64,000 nt of DNA from the NCBI GenBank assembly GCA_041391385.1, contig JAWKOD010000002.1, positions 434,001 to 498,000 of the forward strand, in the 5' to 3' direction. This document shows, piece by piece, positions 17,382 to 25,829 of this stretch. How positions within the stretch are numbered: position 1 is the first letter of the stretch; each line of letters begins with the position of its first letter. Source of the DNA: CANIGN01 sp041391385 (lineage in GTDB: Bacteria > Bdellovibrionota > UBA2428). The notes under the pieces are model-generated. The model searched no databases. It saw only the letters and a program-made list of their open reading frames with translations, and was not told where the DNA came from. The position numbers and the translations under genes were made by a program.

Positions 17382-18698
17382 CTATTTTCTTTTGAAAAGT
17401 CTAGAAAAAAAGCCGCGTCGTTCAGGTGCGACTTCTGCTTGGATTTCTACCGGAGGTGTAAGAGGTTTTGCGGAACCAATGTTTTCACTGCTTAACACGT
17501 AAGGAAGATTGCTTACTTCAATATTTGTAGGTTTACCTGTGCGTTGATCCTCTAAAATCCACTGAGCAGTAGTTTTAAAGAAACTAGAGCCGGCAGGGGT
17601 AAATTCAAGCATATGCTCGGCTCGAAGAGTTACAATCTTTCCATCGGCTTGGTAATCATCTCTAAATCGGTTTTTGATAGCTTCGTTGTCTACCATCATG
17701 TCGTTGGAACCTAAGAATATCAGCATCGGTATTTCGAGTTTAGGGATATCTTTGTACATCTTCTTGGTGAGGCTTCGAGTTGCCCAAAAGAAATCTCCCG
17801 TTGCATAGCGCAGGCTAAGGCTCACTTTATTGTTAACTATTCCTGCATAGGCAGGATTCTCAGGAGATACAAAATAAGAATCTTGTAGTGGAGACTTGAT
17901 GTAGTCTTCTGGGCCTAAAAAGTGAAAGAGAGGTAAGGCAATGTCTACTTTATCGATGATGCTTTCTACGTTAGCTCTTGGATCCATATCCGTGGCCGGA
18001 GCTGTAACAATGAGCGATTTAATTTTTTTGTTACTCTTTGCATAGGGAATAGCTATTCGAGAGCCAAAGCAATTAGCAAGAATGTAAACGTCAAGCTCGC
18101 TTTTGCCGTCATCTTTTGAATAGTCTTTGTTGAGTTCAACAAGTTTTTTAAAAGAAGCGTCGATGTCGCTCATGAATTGCTTGGCAGAATTAAAAACGAG
18201 ACGCTTAAGAATAATTCCAGTTTTCACGTGCCCGCGTAAACCTTCGGCAACTTTTATTTCATTTGGATTAGGATCGAAGTCGATAGGAAGTCCAAAAAAT
18301 CTTTTATTGCCATCGCTTAAACCAGAACCTCTTCTGTCGTAAACAAGTACAGAGATTCCTTGCTTTGCGAGTGCCGTTCCGCTTTGCATAAACCAACGAG
18401 CGTTTGATTGAAGTCCATGAACGCCGAGCACAAGTGCTTTGGGCTTAGCGCCTACTGCTTTAAAATAATGGGCTCTTAACACAATGTTTGATCCAAAGAG
18501 CGGATTATTGTGAATTTCTATAAGGTGCGGGCCAATGCCTTTTAATTCTTCAGCACTTTTAATGTTGATAGTTTTTTGCGCGTCTTCAACAGTGAGATGA
18601 GAAAAGTACTCGGCTGCACTCAAGTTAAAACAAAGGCTTTGCATGAGGAATAGAAAGTTCAAGTAGAAGAAGCTTCGTAGAATTTTTTTTGCACCCAT
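17382..18698 (-). CDS. Exported alpha/beta hydrolase with Cys in the nucleophile position
   Basis: A 438-residue protein of the monoglyceride-lipase-like alpha/beta hydrolase family. Signal peptide 1-29 (ending LSAAE) suggests a periplasmic or surface enzyme. The fold is marked by LGVHGLQSNARW (oxyanion region), YDRRGSGLSDG, a nucleophile elbow read as ANCFGS, GSNDMMVD for the acid and AEHMLEF for the His. The elbow is normally GxSxG; here Cys210 replaces Ser, as in dienelactone hydrolases, so the reaction may differ from lipases. The C-terminus carries a Pro/Glu-rich tail and ends RRGFFSRLFKRK. Substrate unknown; monocistronic. Confidence 0.82.
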   Translation of the reverse strand: MGAKKILRSFFYLNFLFLMQSLCFNLSAAEYFSHLTVEDAQKTINIKSAEELKGIGPHLIEIHNNPLFGSNIVLRAHYFKAVGAKPKALVLGVHGLQSNARWFMQSGTALAKQGISVLVYDRRGSGLSDGNKRFFGLPIDFDPNPNEIKVAEGLRGHVKTGIILKRLVFNSAKQFMSDIDASFKKLVELNKDYSKDDGKSELDVYILANCFGSRIAIPYAKSNKKIKSLIVTAPATDMDPRANVESIIDKVDIALPLFHFLGPEDYIKSPLQDSYFVSPENPAYAGIVNNKVSLSLRYATGDFFWATRSLTKKMYKDIPKLEIPMLIFLGSNDMMVDNEAIKNRFRDDYQADGKIVTLRAEHMLEFTPAGSSFFKTTAQWILEDQRTGKPTNIEVSNLPYVLSSENIGSAKPLTPPVEIQAEVAPERRGFFSRLFKRK

Positions 18699-18818
18699 TT
18701 CAGGACCCGTTCATAGTAGATGTGTTGCATTGTGTCTACGCTGGCAGCGAACGCTAAGGATCTTTAAGAATTCACTTGCTACAGCTATTGGCTGCTACAG
18801 CTAAGAGGTCTCTGTGTT

Positions 18819-18844
18819 CTGTGAGCAGGGTTAACTGCTCACAG
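18819..18844. other. Perfect 10-bp hairpin in a 181-bp intergenic region
   Basis: CTGTGAGCAG and CTGCTCACAG flank a 6-base loop. It lies 35 bp beyond the stop of the LysM/NlpC gene on the minus strand and upstream of the hydrolase start. No T run follows on either strand, so it is not a typical intrinsic terminator; it could be a weak or Rho-assisted terminator or a protein site. Nothing else is evident between 18699 and 18879. Confidence 0.5.
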
Positions 18845-18879
18845 AGGGGGCTAATCTCATTTAATTCAGGGATTTAAAT

Positions 18880-19641
18880 TTATTTAATCTGGATCTGATC
18901 TCCAATGCGGATGACATAGTTTTTTATTTTACCGGGGTTAAGCGAAACGATGTGTTCCACTGGCACCTTATGCTTCCTACTAAGTGCACTTAGAGTATCT
19001 CCTTTAACAACGGTGTGAAGAACGGGTTCATACTGTGTAGGTTTTCTTTCAGGCTTAGAGTTTGTTGTTGAGCTTCCGCCGTTTCGTGCAATTTGCTTAT
19101 TACGCATCAGACTGTAACCTGCGGCTTTTATGTAAGCCTTGGTCCGCGTGAAGTAACCGACCCCATATTCTGGGTTTCTAGCTTCAATGCTTTTGATGTT
19201 ATTGTTTTCATCATAGCGAGTAACTAGAAAAGTGTGTCCTTGTTTCCCGTCATTGTAAGTATAGGCATCGGCGAGTTGTGCGTTATCAAAGTCTTTCGTC
19301 ACACTCCAAGGAAGCTTGTGTCTTTTTACTTCAAACATGCTCCCCGTGTAGAGTTTACCCGGTACCCTCGATCCATTTATTGAATAAGAGTCTTTGAGAA
19401 CTTCTCTGTAGGGAATTTTTTTGGGCCACTGCCATGCTTTAAGAACAAGACCCGCACAATCTGTATAACCAAAACTTCGATCGTTTGGATCCCATTGAGA
19501 GTGTCCCATCTTATAGCGAGACCCCGCAGCGGTTTTGGCATAATCAATAACATCTTTTGCTGTCATTGCGGCTTGAGCTCCCTCCAATAAAGGGAGACTT
19601 AGTAGGGTATAGAACATGATTTTTTCTTTTACTATTTTCAT
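18880..19641 (-). CDS. NlpC/P60-like peptidase with C-terminal LysM
   Basis: A 253-residue exported protein: signal peptide ending GAQA-AM, a Cys-peptidase-like domain with TDCAGLVL (Cys nucleophile followed by a helix) and GHTFLVTRY (His), then a Ser/Thr linker and one LysM module (HTVVKGDTLSALSRKHKV...IRIGDQIQIK) that binds peptidoglycan. This architecture suits cleavage of stem peptides in murein. The ATG at 19641 is set by a perfect AGGAGG seven bases upstream. It follows the beta-propeller-like gene by 28 bp and is probably in its operon. Confidence 0.83.
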   Translation of the reverse strand: MKIVKEKIMFYTLLSLPLLEGAQAAMTAKDVIDYAKTAAGSRYKMGHSQWDPNDRSFGYTDCAGLVLKAWQWPKKIPYREVLKDSYSINGSRVPGKLYTGSMFEVKRHKLPWSVTKDFDNAQLADAYTYNDGKQGHTFLVTRYDENNNIKSIEARNPEYGVGYFTRTKAYIKAAGYSLMRNKQIARNGGSSTTNSKPERKPTQYEPVLHTVVKGDTLSALSRKHKVPVEHIVSLNPGKIKNYVIRIGDQIQIK

Positions 19642-19669
19642 AACTCAACCTCCTAGTTAAGTGTTAGGT

Positions 19670-20743
19670 CTAAATGATTAATTCATAGACCTTAAAGCTA
19701 TCTCCTTGAAAAACTAAGTTGTTTAAATTTCCTTCTTCATCGATATCGACGTTTTGATCGATTTCGACATCGACATTACTTTCAATGATGTTGTCTTGTA
19801 AGAATTTCCCATTTTGATCGTAAGTCTCAATGATGGTGGATTTAGTTGCGACATTTTCTTGAGTTTCAAGTGAGAAGCTTTCGATGACCTGTTCAAACTC
19901 AACGTGAATTTGATTTTTTTTGTCCGTGTATACGCTCTTGAGTGAATCGTATTTTCCTTGAGCATAAAAACTTTTTACTGCTTTGTAGGAATCATCTTTA
20001 ATATCCACAATGTAGCGTTCATTTGGTCCCATTCGCGTCGCAACATAGAGTCCGGGTGAGTTTTCCATGGGAATACCAGGGACTTCTTTTGTTTCGCCGT
20101 TCTCAGAAACGCGTAGAGTTTTGTCTCCATTGTTTATGTAAAGTTCATCGTTAGAGTAAAATGTTCTAAATGTCCCAACGTTATAAAGGATTTCTTCGTC
20201 TTTGATGTTGAGAGGTTGTGTATGAATAATGTTACCACTCTCGTCAAAGAGATCCATTTTTAACTTTCTATATTCTCTGCGAATAACACCCACTTCGCCT
20301 TTGCTGTTTTCAGCGGCGCCTTGAATGAGACTGGACTTCGGAAAACTTAAGGTTTGTTTGATGTCGCCTTCGTCATTGAGTTTGATGATGCGATTGTTAA
20401 AAGTATCGGCGATCATATAGCCGTTACGAATTCTTTTGATAAGGCCGGGGCCAATTTTTCCGTTGGTAGTGGAGATGCCGAGTTCTCCTAGGCCAGTTCC
20501 TGCTTTGAGCATAAATTTAAGTTGCTGTCTGCCCATGTCTGGTGGAAGACTAATGCCGTCGACATCATTCGATGCGAGTAGGAATTTATTTGTAGTATCA
20601 ACGTGAGTTTTAAAGGGATTTGTTATTTCTTCGTCTGAACTCTTAATGGCATAGGAATCTGAATCTTCGAAGAAGTAAAATGCGAGCCATAGAAAAAATG
20701 CGCCACAAATAAACAGCCGTGCGCTCATTTTATTATTCAACAT
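19670..20743 (-). CDS. Membrane-anchored propeller-like hypothetical protein
   Basis: A 357-residue protein with one N-terminal hydrophobic helix (about residues 8-24, LFICGAFFLWLAFYFF) and then a long beta-rich extracytoplasmic part. Several NHL/beta-propeller-like turns occur (GYMIADTFNNRIIKLNDEGDI, YDQNGKFLQ, VDIDEEGNLNNLVF), which suggest a propeller repeat, though repeat boundaries are too degenerate to place. I chose the ATG at 20743 because GAGG lies nine bases upstream; a start 13 codons earlier has no ribosome-binding site. The leader contains a small GTGTGC-AAAAA-GCACAC hairpin (20766-20782). It is followed by the LysM peptidase gene. Confidence 0.65.
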   Translation of the reverse strand: MLNNKMSARLFICGAFFLWLAFYFFEDSDSYAIKSSDEEITNPFKTHVDTTNKFLLASNDVDGISLPPDMGRQQLKFMLKAGTGLGELGISTTNGKIGPGLIKRIRNGYMIADTFNNRIIKLNDEGDIKQTLSFPKSSLIQGAAENSKGEVGVIRREYRKLKMDLFDESGNIIHTQPLNIKDEEILYNVGTFRTFYSNDELYINNGDKTLRVSENGETKEVPGIPMENSPGLYVATRMGPNERYIVDIKDDSYKAVKSFYAQGKYDSLKSVYTDKKNQIHVEFEQVIESFSLETQENVATKSTIIETYDQNGKFLQDNIIESNVDVEIDQNVDIDEEGNLNNLVFQGDSFKVYELII

Positions 20744-20879
20744 ACGTACAACCTCTGCCTTGAATGTGTGCAAAAAGCACACCAGGCTCTAGTGGCAGAT
20801 AAATGCGAGTTGATATCCGTTAGATAATTTAAGGCTCAGATTTTGTTAGTCACTTTGTCTAGATTATTTACAGCTCAAT

Positions 20880-21615
20880 TTACAAGAGGCCTGCTTCTCG
20901 GAGTTGTTTGCTTGCGACTTGTGACCATCCGCGATTTGCTGCTGGGCTGGCGGGGCTTGGATGCAAGAGTGTGGTAATTGTTGCCTCCGGAAATAAGCGC
21001 ATAAAAATCTTAGTGGCGTAGCCACCCACTCCTACGAGTTTTAACTTCAAAAAGAGGAACGCATTTTAAAAGAAACTCATCACAAAGCATTTCAATTTTT
21101 TTGCGTGTATCGAGTTCAATTTTGTCTGGAGTTACATTAGCCCCTGTTGCACTTAAAAATCCAAGTGGGCAGTAATTAAGAACAAAAAACTTTTTAAAAA
21201 AACTGTTGGGGTCAGGGAACTCTGATTGAAAAAAAGACCAGAGCCGAGTTCCACTTACTTCTCCCTTGGGACAATCAAAGCCGAGTATGGGGCGCTTGGG
21301 ATGTTCTTTGGAGGGAGTATGAACTCCACTTTGGATACCTAAGTAATTTTTAACAAAACTTACATCTCCAAATGGGATTCCAGTTTGCATCATGCCATTG
21401 GGGCCAGGATTCATGCCAAGAAAAAGAGCGTCTAGCGGACAATGAGCATAGTTGTCGATGTAGGTGAAAAAAGAATCTCGTGCGTAGTTCAGTGGGTTGT
21501 AGCTAAAGGCGTCTTTGGGGAAGCTTCGAGCGTTTATAATTTTTTCAAGTTGAAGAGAAAGTAAATCACTTTCTTTTTTAAGTGTATCGATGAGTTTTTT
21601 TCTTTTAGCATTCAT
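20880..21615 (-). pseudogene. SMUG1-type uracil-DNA glycosylase, split by a +1 frameshift
   Basis: Single-strand-selective uracil-DNA glycosylase family, which removes uracil and oxidised pyrimidines from DNA. The first 192 codons carry FLGMNPGPNGMMQTGIPFG (residues 66-83, the active-site loop), EHPKRPILGFDCPKGEVSG and FFVLNYCPLGFL, all SMUG1 hallmarks. At 21039-21042 (an AAAA run on the minus strand) the frame shifts by one base. The current frame then stops after about 10 unrelated codons, but the next frame continues without a stop as VGVGGYATKIF, TTLLHPSP (second catalytic motif) and NRGW to a TAA at 20880. Removing one A gives 244 residues, normal for SMUG1. It is 6 bp downstream of proC. 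Either a recent mutation or a consensus error. Confidence 0.87.
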
Positions 21616-21621
21616 GAACTT

Positions 21622-22425
21622 TTATTTACCGAGCCCTTCAGCTTTGAGCTGGCATTTATCAAAAACTTCTTTAAGTTGAGGGGCAATTTTTAAATCTTCT
21701 AAAGCCTTGAGTCCCTCGGCTGTGCAGCCACCAGGAGTGGCAATTTGAGTGAGAATATTTTTAACGTCTTTTTTCTTACGAATAAGTTTTTCAGCGCCTT
21801 TGAAAATATTGAGTGTCCATGCCATGCTGTCTTGTCCGGGGAGTTTGTTGGAGATTATCTTTGATATTTCATTTAAAATCCAAATGGCAAATGCGGGGTG
21901 GCTGCCTCCAAGAGCAGTTGCGGCAGCGAAGTCTTTTTCTTCTAAGGTGGCGATCATGCCAAAGGGGCCAAAAGCTTTCTGAGCCCACTTGAGGTTTTCC
22001 TCTTTGCATTTGGAACTTTTATAAATTGTAGTTAGCGCATTGCCAACTTGAAGTGATGTGTTTGTCATTGCGACTATGCAGGGGCAGCCTAAATCTGCTT
22101 CTAGTTTGGAAGGTGGAATTCCTGCCATGATGGAAACTACAAGTGAGTCTTTTTTTACAATTTTCTTGAGTTCATCTTTTATACTGGTCCACTGCTGAGG
22201 TTTAACTGCGATAACATAAACATCCCCCTTGGGAATCATTGCTTTGCTTTCATGGCTGCTGATTGTTGCTTTGGGGAGTTTCTTTTTCCAGAGAGCGTGA
22301 GATTTCTCAGAGTTAAGATGTAGGCTTAAGTTTTTGGGAAGGACGATCTTTTTTTTGATCCAGGCGTTTAAAATGAGTGATCCAAGGTGACCGGCGCCAA
22401 TCATGACGACTTGAGCTTTTGCCAT
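21622..22425 (-). CDS. proC: Pyrroline-5-carboxylate reductase
   Basis: Last step of proline synthesis: NAD(P)H reduction of 1-pyrroline-5-carboxylate. 267 residues with an N-terminal Rossmann motif (MIGAGHLGS), VIAVKPQQ, the MTNTSLQVG substrate loop and the C-terminal signature IATPGGCTAEGLKALE. Length and motif order are standard. It lies 6 bp upstream of the SMUG1 gene on the same strand, and a small unknown gene precedes it by 20 bp; the three genes probably form one transcript. Confidence 0.95.
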   Translation of the reverse strand: MAKAQVVMIGAGHLGSLILNAWIKKKIVLPKNLSLHLNSEKSHALWKKKLPKATISSHESKAMIPKGDVYVIAVKPQQWTSIKDELKKIVKKDSLVVSIMAGIPPSKLEADLGCPCIVAMTNTSLQVGNALTTIYKSSKCKEENLKWAQKAFGPFGMIATLEEKDFAAATALGGSHPAFAIWILNEISKIISNKLPGQDSMAWTLNIFKGAEKLIRKKKDVKNILTQIATPGGCTAEGLKALEDLKIAPQLKEVFDKCQLKAEGLGK

Positions 22426-22445
22426 ATGGCAAACTTATAGGCGGC

Positions 22446-22886
22446 TTAGTCTACGTATTCAAGAATAGCGCCAACGAGACTACTTAAGAGATCACGAAGT
22501 TCCGTTGTTTCGAGTTCAAGTTCGTAAAGGCTTAGATTTTTACGTGTTTCAATGGGGTAATTTAGAAAGGTCTTAAAACCTTTTGGGAAACTCTTACAGG
22601 ATTGGAGTCTGGCCACTAAAGCTTGAGGAAGGGGTAGGACTCCCTTGATGGGATCGTTGGCAGCATGAAGCTCGCAAACAGTATGGTCATTGTATTTAGC
22701 GGCACAAACCCAGCCAACACTTTTACTTTTCCACTCCCAAGAAAGCTCTATTCCACCAGCAGCTCTTAAGGACTGTAGAGTTGAGTCTACAATCTTAAAC
22801 TCCTTGGGTGAGAGCATTCCTCGCAAAGTACTGCTAGAGGGTTTGATGGCTGCTTTTTTCAAGGGATGAATAGCAGTCGCATGCAT
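22446..22886 (-). CDS. Hypothetical protein upstream of proC
   Basis: A 146-residue soluble protein from the ATG at 22886 (MHATAIHPLKK). The longer reading from 22928 adds a basic segment with no clear ribosome-binding site. The central part (GGIELSWEWKSKSVGWVCAAKYNDHTVCELHAAND) resembles small beta-barrel families in which a Trp/Gly-rich strand pair is followed by a Cys-containing strand, for example DUF3788, but the match is too weak to name. It is the first gene of the proC-SMUG1 cluster, and is divergent from the methyltransferase gene across about 100 bp. Confidence 0.6.
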   Translation of the reverse strand: MHATAIHPLKKAAIKPSSSTLRGMLSPKEFKIVDSTLQSLRAAGGIELSWEWKSKSVGWVCAAKYNDHTVCELHAANDPIKGVLPLPQALVARLQSCKSFPKGFKTFLNYPIETRKNLSLYELELETTELRDLLSSLVGAILEYVD

Positions 22887-22986
22887 ATAGAGTATTCGTC
22901 GCAGAGCCGCAACTCTTAGGCAATACAAAAGCTCTTACATATGTAATTTAGCTATGCAGAAAGCTTTTTTAATTTGGTGTAAACTA

Positions 22987-24015
22987 ATGGCTGTGCTAAC
23001 TCGCAAACCTCAATTTTTAAGCTCCTGGACCCATAAGAGAGCGCTTGCTCGTGAAATTCTCGGTGACTCAACTCTCCTCAGAGAAGCCACTCCCGATTTA
23101 GCGCAAGATAGGGGTCGCTTTGATTTAATGTTGTACAAAGGGCGCTTGGGAATACGTGGTCCACAGAAAAGCTCGGATGCTTGGGACTTTGATTTCAACG
23201 AAAACTTTGAAGTGGAGTCACTCAGTGTGGGATTGCGCACTTTTATTGAAGAGTTTCAAGAGAAGCTTCCACTTCTAGTTCCTTTTTTTGAATCCGCACA
23301 AATTCGTTTTCGTTTCGATGGGAAAGCTACTTACGGTATTTGGCTGGATACCAAACGAGAGTTTATGGACGCATTTTCTAAGAGTGAAGCTTTTGTAAAT
23401 TTAAAAAAAGAAATTCATGTTGAACTTGGACATACTTTTGATTTTTCAACTCCTATTCCTCATGTATGGCTACCGAGTTTTAGTTGTCACAACGAAGAGC
23501 TAGCGGTGCAGAGTTATGTTTCAAGTTTTTCTCAGCCTGGCCCAGAGGCTAATCGTGCGCTTATTGCATGTGGCCTAGAGTTGCTTGATGAGATTGCTAT
23601 ACACGATTGGATTGAAGTGGGTGCGGGCTATGGCAACTTAACCGCTGCTTATGCAAGTTTATACTCTTCTCCTCGCTGGGTCTTGGAACGCGAATCTAAA
23701 GATGCGAAGCTTTTTGAGCTAAATAAAAGGTTTTTTCCAGAGGCGGAGTTCTATCCCCGAGGTGTTGAAAGTATTTCTCAGAATGAGAAGGTGGATTTGC
23801 TCTTGGCGGACCCTCCACGTAGTGGCTTTTCGGATTTTTTTAAGAAAGACCTCGTGCAGTCTCGCTACGTTCTTTTGTATAATTGCGATTTAAGGGGGCT
23901 TTTAAAGGACAGTGAAGCTTTAAAGGCTCATTATTCGTTAAAGAAATGGTCCTTGGTAGACGTTTTCCCTGGAACTCCCTACGTGGAAGCGATTACGCTC
24001 TGGGAGCGGCAATAG
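22987..24015 (+). CDS. RumA/TrmA-like RNA methyltransferase, divergent
   Basis: A 342-residue protein (start at the ATG at 22987, preceded by GGTG seven bases upstream; an in-frame ATG at 22954 is also possible). The C-terminal half is a class I SAM methyltransferase of the m5U family: IEVGAGYGNLT (SAM loop), LLADPPRSGFS, and a final VDVFPGTPYVEAI that matches the family VDMFPHTPHVE end, including the catalytic Glu. The strand usually read as SCNP, holding the catalytic Cys, is here YNCD, and I see no TRAM domain in the N-terminal half. RNA substrate unknown. The THUMP methyltransferase gene follows by 12 bp. Confidence 0.78.
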   Translation: MAVLTRKPQFLSSWTHKRALAREILGDSTLLREATPDLAQDRGRFDLMLYKGRLGIRGPQKSSDAWDFDFNENFEVESLSVGLRTFIEEFQEKLPLLVPFFESAQIRFRFDGKATYGIWLDTKREFMDAFSKSEAFVNLKKEIHVELGHTFDFSTPIPHVWLPSFSCHNEELAVQSYVSSFSQPGPEANRALIACGLELLDEIAIHDWIEVGAGYGNLTAAYASLYSSPRWVLERESKDAKLFELNKRFFPEAEFYPRGVESISQNEKVDLLLADPPRSGFSDFFKKDLVQSRYVLLYNCDLRGLLKDSEALKAHYSLKKWSLVDVFPGTPYVEAITLWERQ

Positions 24016-24027
24016 CCACTTTCATAC

Positions 24028-25191
24028 ATGAAGTTTTTAATTACCACCTCACCCGGACTTGAAGAAGAAAATGCAAAAGAAATACTGGAGCTCACAGGCT
24101 TAGAGCCTGAGATTCAGCCAGGGGGTGTGCTTGTTATCAATTCGGAAATGGATGCTGTTTATAGAATATTATGCGGAAGTTTTTTAAGCAGCCGAGTGCT
24201 CATGCCATTGGGTGAGTTTCACGCTTGGGAAAAGGAAATTCTATATCTTGAAACCAAGAAAATTCCTTGGGAAACGATCATTGCTGAAGGCGAAACTTTT
24301 GTCTGCGATGTGCACGGACGTCCTGACAACTGTGATTACTCTGCAGCGCAAGGTTTGCTGAAGGTTAAAGATGCCATTGTAGACCGTATTCGTGAAAAGC
24401 GAGGCTCTAGGCCAGATGTGAATAAGGACAATCCTACGCATCAGATTGAAATGCTCTTTTGGCAAGGCAAAGCGGAGCTGTCTGTAGACTTGTCGGGGGA
24501 ACCCTTACATAGGAGAGCTTATCGCAAGCAGCATGGAGCCGCTCCACTAAGGGAATCGCGAGCAGCTGCAATGCTTCGTATGTCGGGCTTTTTAGAAAAA
24601 CATTACGACTACTTGATCGATCCCTTTTGCGGTTCGGGAACAATTCCCATTGAAGCCGCTATGATGCTTAGGAAAATTCCGCCTGCAAATAAGCGTTACA
24701 TTCCTAAGAAAAATTTTATCTCAAACTTTTCTAAGGATTACTTGCAAACTCTTACAGACTTAAGGGCGGGTATCCTCGAAGAGTGCCCCACGCGAATTCT
24801 TGCCTCAGACATTGATTCAAGCATGATTCCAAAAGCTAGAAGAACTGCTGAAAATGCAGGGGTCGGAAAAGACATTCAGTTTGAAGTGATGGACTTTGAA
24901 GCGATCGATTATAGAGTCAAGGCTCCAATGCTTTTGGTTTCTAATCCTCCTTATGGAGAGCGATTAGATGATGAGTTTGAGGCGAAGCAAAATCTAGCAG
25001 CTCTCGGTAAGAAATTAAAATTCGAAAGCGATGTTGAAAAGTTAGTTCTCCTTATTCCGAAGGGAATGGAAGGCGCTGTGGGCTTTAAGCCATCCAAGAA
25101 AAAAGCCTGGAAGGCAGGTCCTCTGGATTTGCTTGCTGCATCTTATGACCTTTGGAAGGGCCCTAAGAAATCAAAAGACAATGAAAAATAG
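24028..25191 (+). CDS. THUMP-domain RNA methyltransferase (RlmL/YpsC-like)
   Basis: SAM-dependent methyltransferase of the RlmL-N/YpsC group, which makes N2-methylguanosine in 23S rRNA or tRNA. 387 residues: ferredoxin-like plus THUMP region (about 1-165), the family linker LHRRAYRKQHGAAPLRE, SAM motif DPFCGSGTIPIEAA, ASDIDSSMI and the catalytic SNPPYGERL (N/D-PPY type for amino-group methylation). The C-terminus is Lys-rich. It follows the RumA-like gene by 12 bp, so two rRNA-type methyltransferases share an operon. Confidence 0.9.
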   Translation: MKFLITTSPGLEEENAKEILELTGLEPEIQPGGVLVINSEMDAVYRILCGSFLSSRVLMPLGEFHAWEKEILYLETKKIPWETIIAEGETFVCDVHGRPDNCDYSAAQGLLKVKDAIVDRIREKRGSRPDVNKDNPTHQIEMLFWQGKAELSVDLSGEPLHRRAYRKQHGAAPLRESRAAAMLRMSGFLEKHYDYLIDPFCGSGTIPIEAAMMLRKIPPANKRYIPKKNFISNFSKDYLQTLTDLRAGILEECPTRILASDIDSSMIPKARRTAENAGVGKDIQFEVMDFEAIDYRVKAPMLLVSNPPYGERLDDEFEAKQNLAALGKKLKFESDVEKLVLLIPKGMEGAVGFKPSKKKAWKAGPLDLLAASYDLWKGPKKSKDNEK

Positions 25192-25205
25192 ATTTAAAAA
25201 TAAAA

Positions 25206-25670
25206 CTATTGCTGGGCTGCTTTTACACATTTAAGTGAATCGTAAAAAGGATCTGTTGTAATAGGTTGAGCGTCGCCCACATATATGGCGTGAATTTTTA
25301 CATAACCTTCGCCTTCATCAAGAAGTCGTTTCATGACGAGTAAATCTTTCACGACGAGATCATTGCCATTTCTAAATTTTAGATTTTGTTTGAGTATGTT
25401 GTATTCGGCATGGTTCATGAAGATATGTTCGTCCCGGTTAATATCTGCAAATTCTGAAGTTCGTTGGGCATCTATCAAGAGCTGGGGAGTTTCAGCGGTA
25501 GTGTGAATTTTAAGTCGGCCATCCTCACTCATACTGAGAGTCGTGTCCGTGGGTAAGACATAACACTCTGTTTGGGCTGTACATTTGCAATTAAATTGAG
25601 TGTTTGCAAAGAGTGAGCTTGGAAATGCAATGGTCGTGATCAATAAAAATAAAGATTGAAAGTTTTTCAT
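25206..25670 (-). CDS. Small exported hypothetical protein
   Basis: A 154-residue protein from the ATG at 25670, supported by an AGAGGTG ribosome-binding site and by the signal peptide that starts there (MKNFQSLFLL...SLFAN). An earlier in-frame ATG at 25715 would put 15 polar residues before the signal. The mature protein has a CKCTAQTEC cluster near its N-terminus and one Cys near its C-terminus. No domain recognised. It converges on the THUMP methyltransferase with 14 bp between stops. Confidence 0.65.
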   Translation of the reverse strand: MKNFQSLFLLITTIAFPSSLFANTQFNCKCTAQTECYVLPTDTTLSMSEDGRLKIHTTAETPQLLIDAQRTSEFADINRDEHIFMNHAEYNILKQNLKFRNGNDLVVKDLLVMKRLLDEGEGYVKIHAIYVGDAQPITTDPFYDSLKCVKAAQQ

Positions 25671-25829
25671 AAGCACCTCTAGGAGCGTGTTAGCTGTCAT
25701 GGGAGTTGCTTGCATCTGAATTTTGCTTAATAAGGAGGGGGTGTTCCTCGATCATCCGAGTGCGCATAAGCCTGTTGACGCCCCGCGTTTTTACTCTTAT
25801 AAGCCCCTCTAAGGAGAAATCAATTCGCT

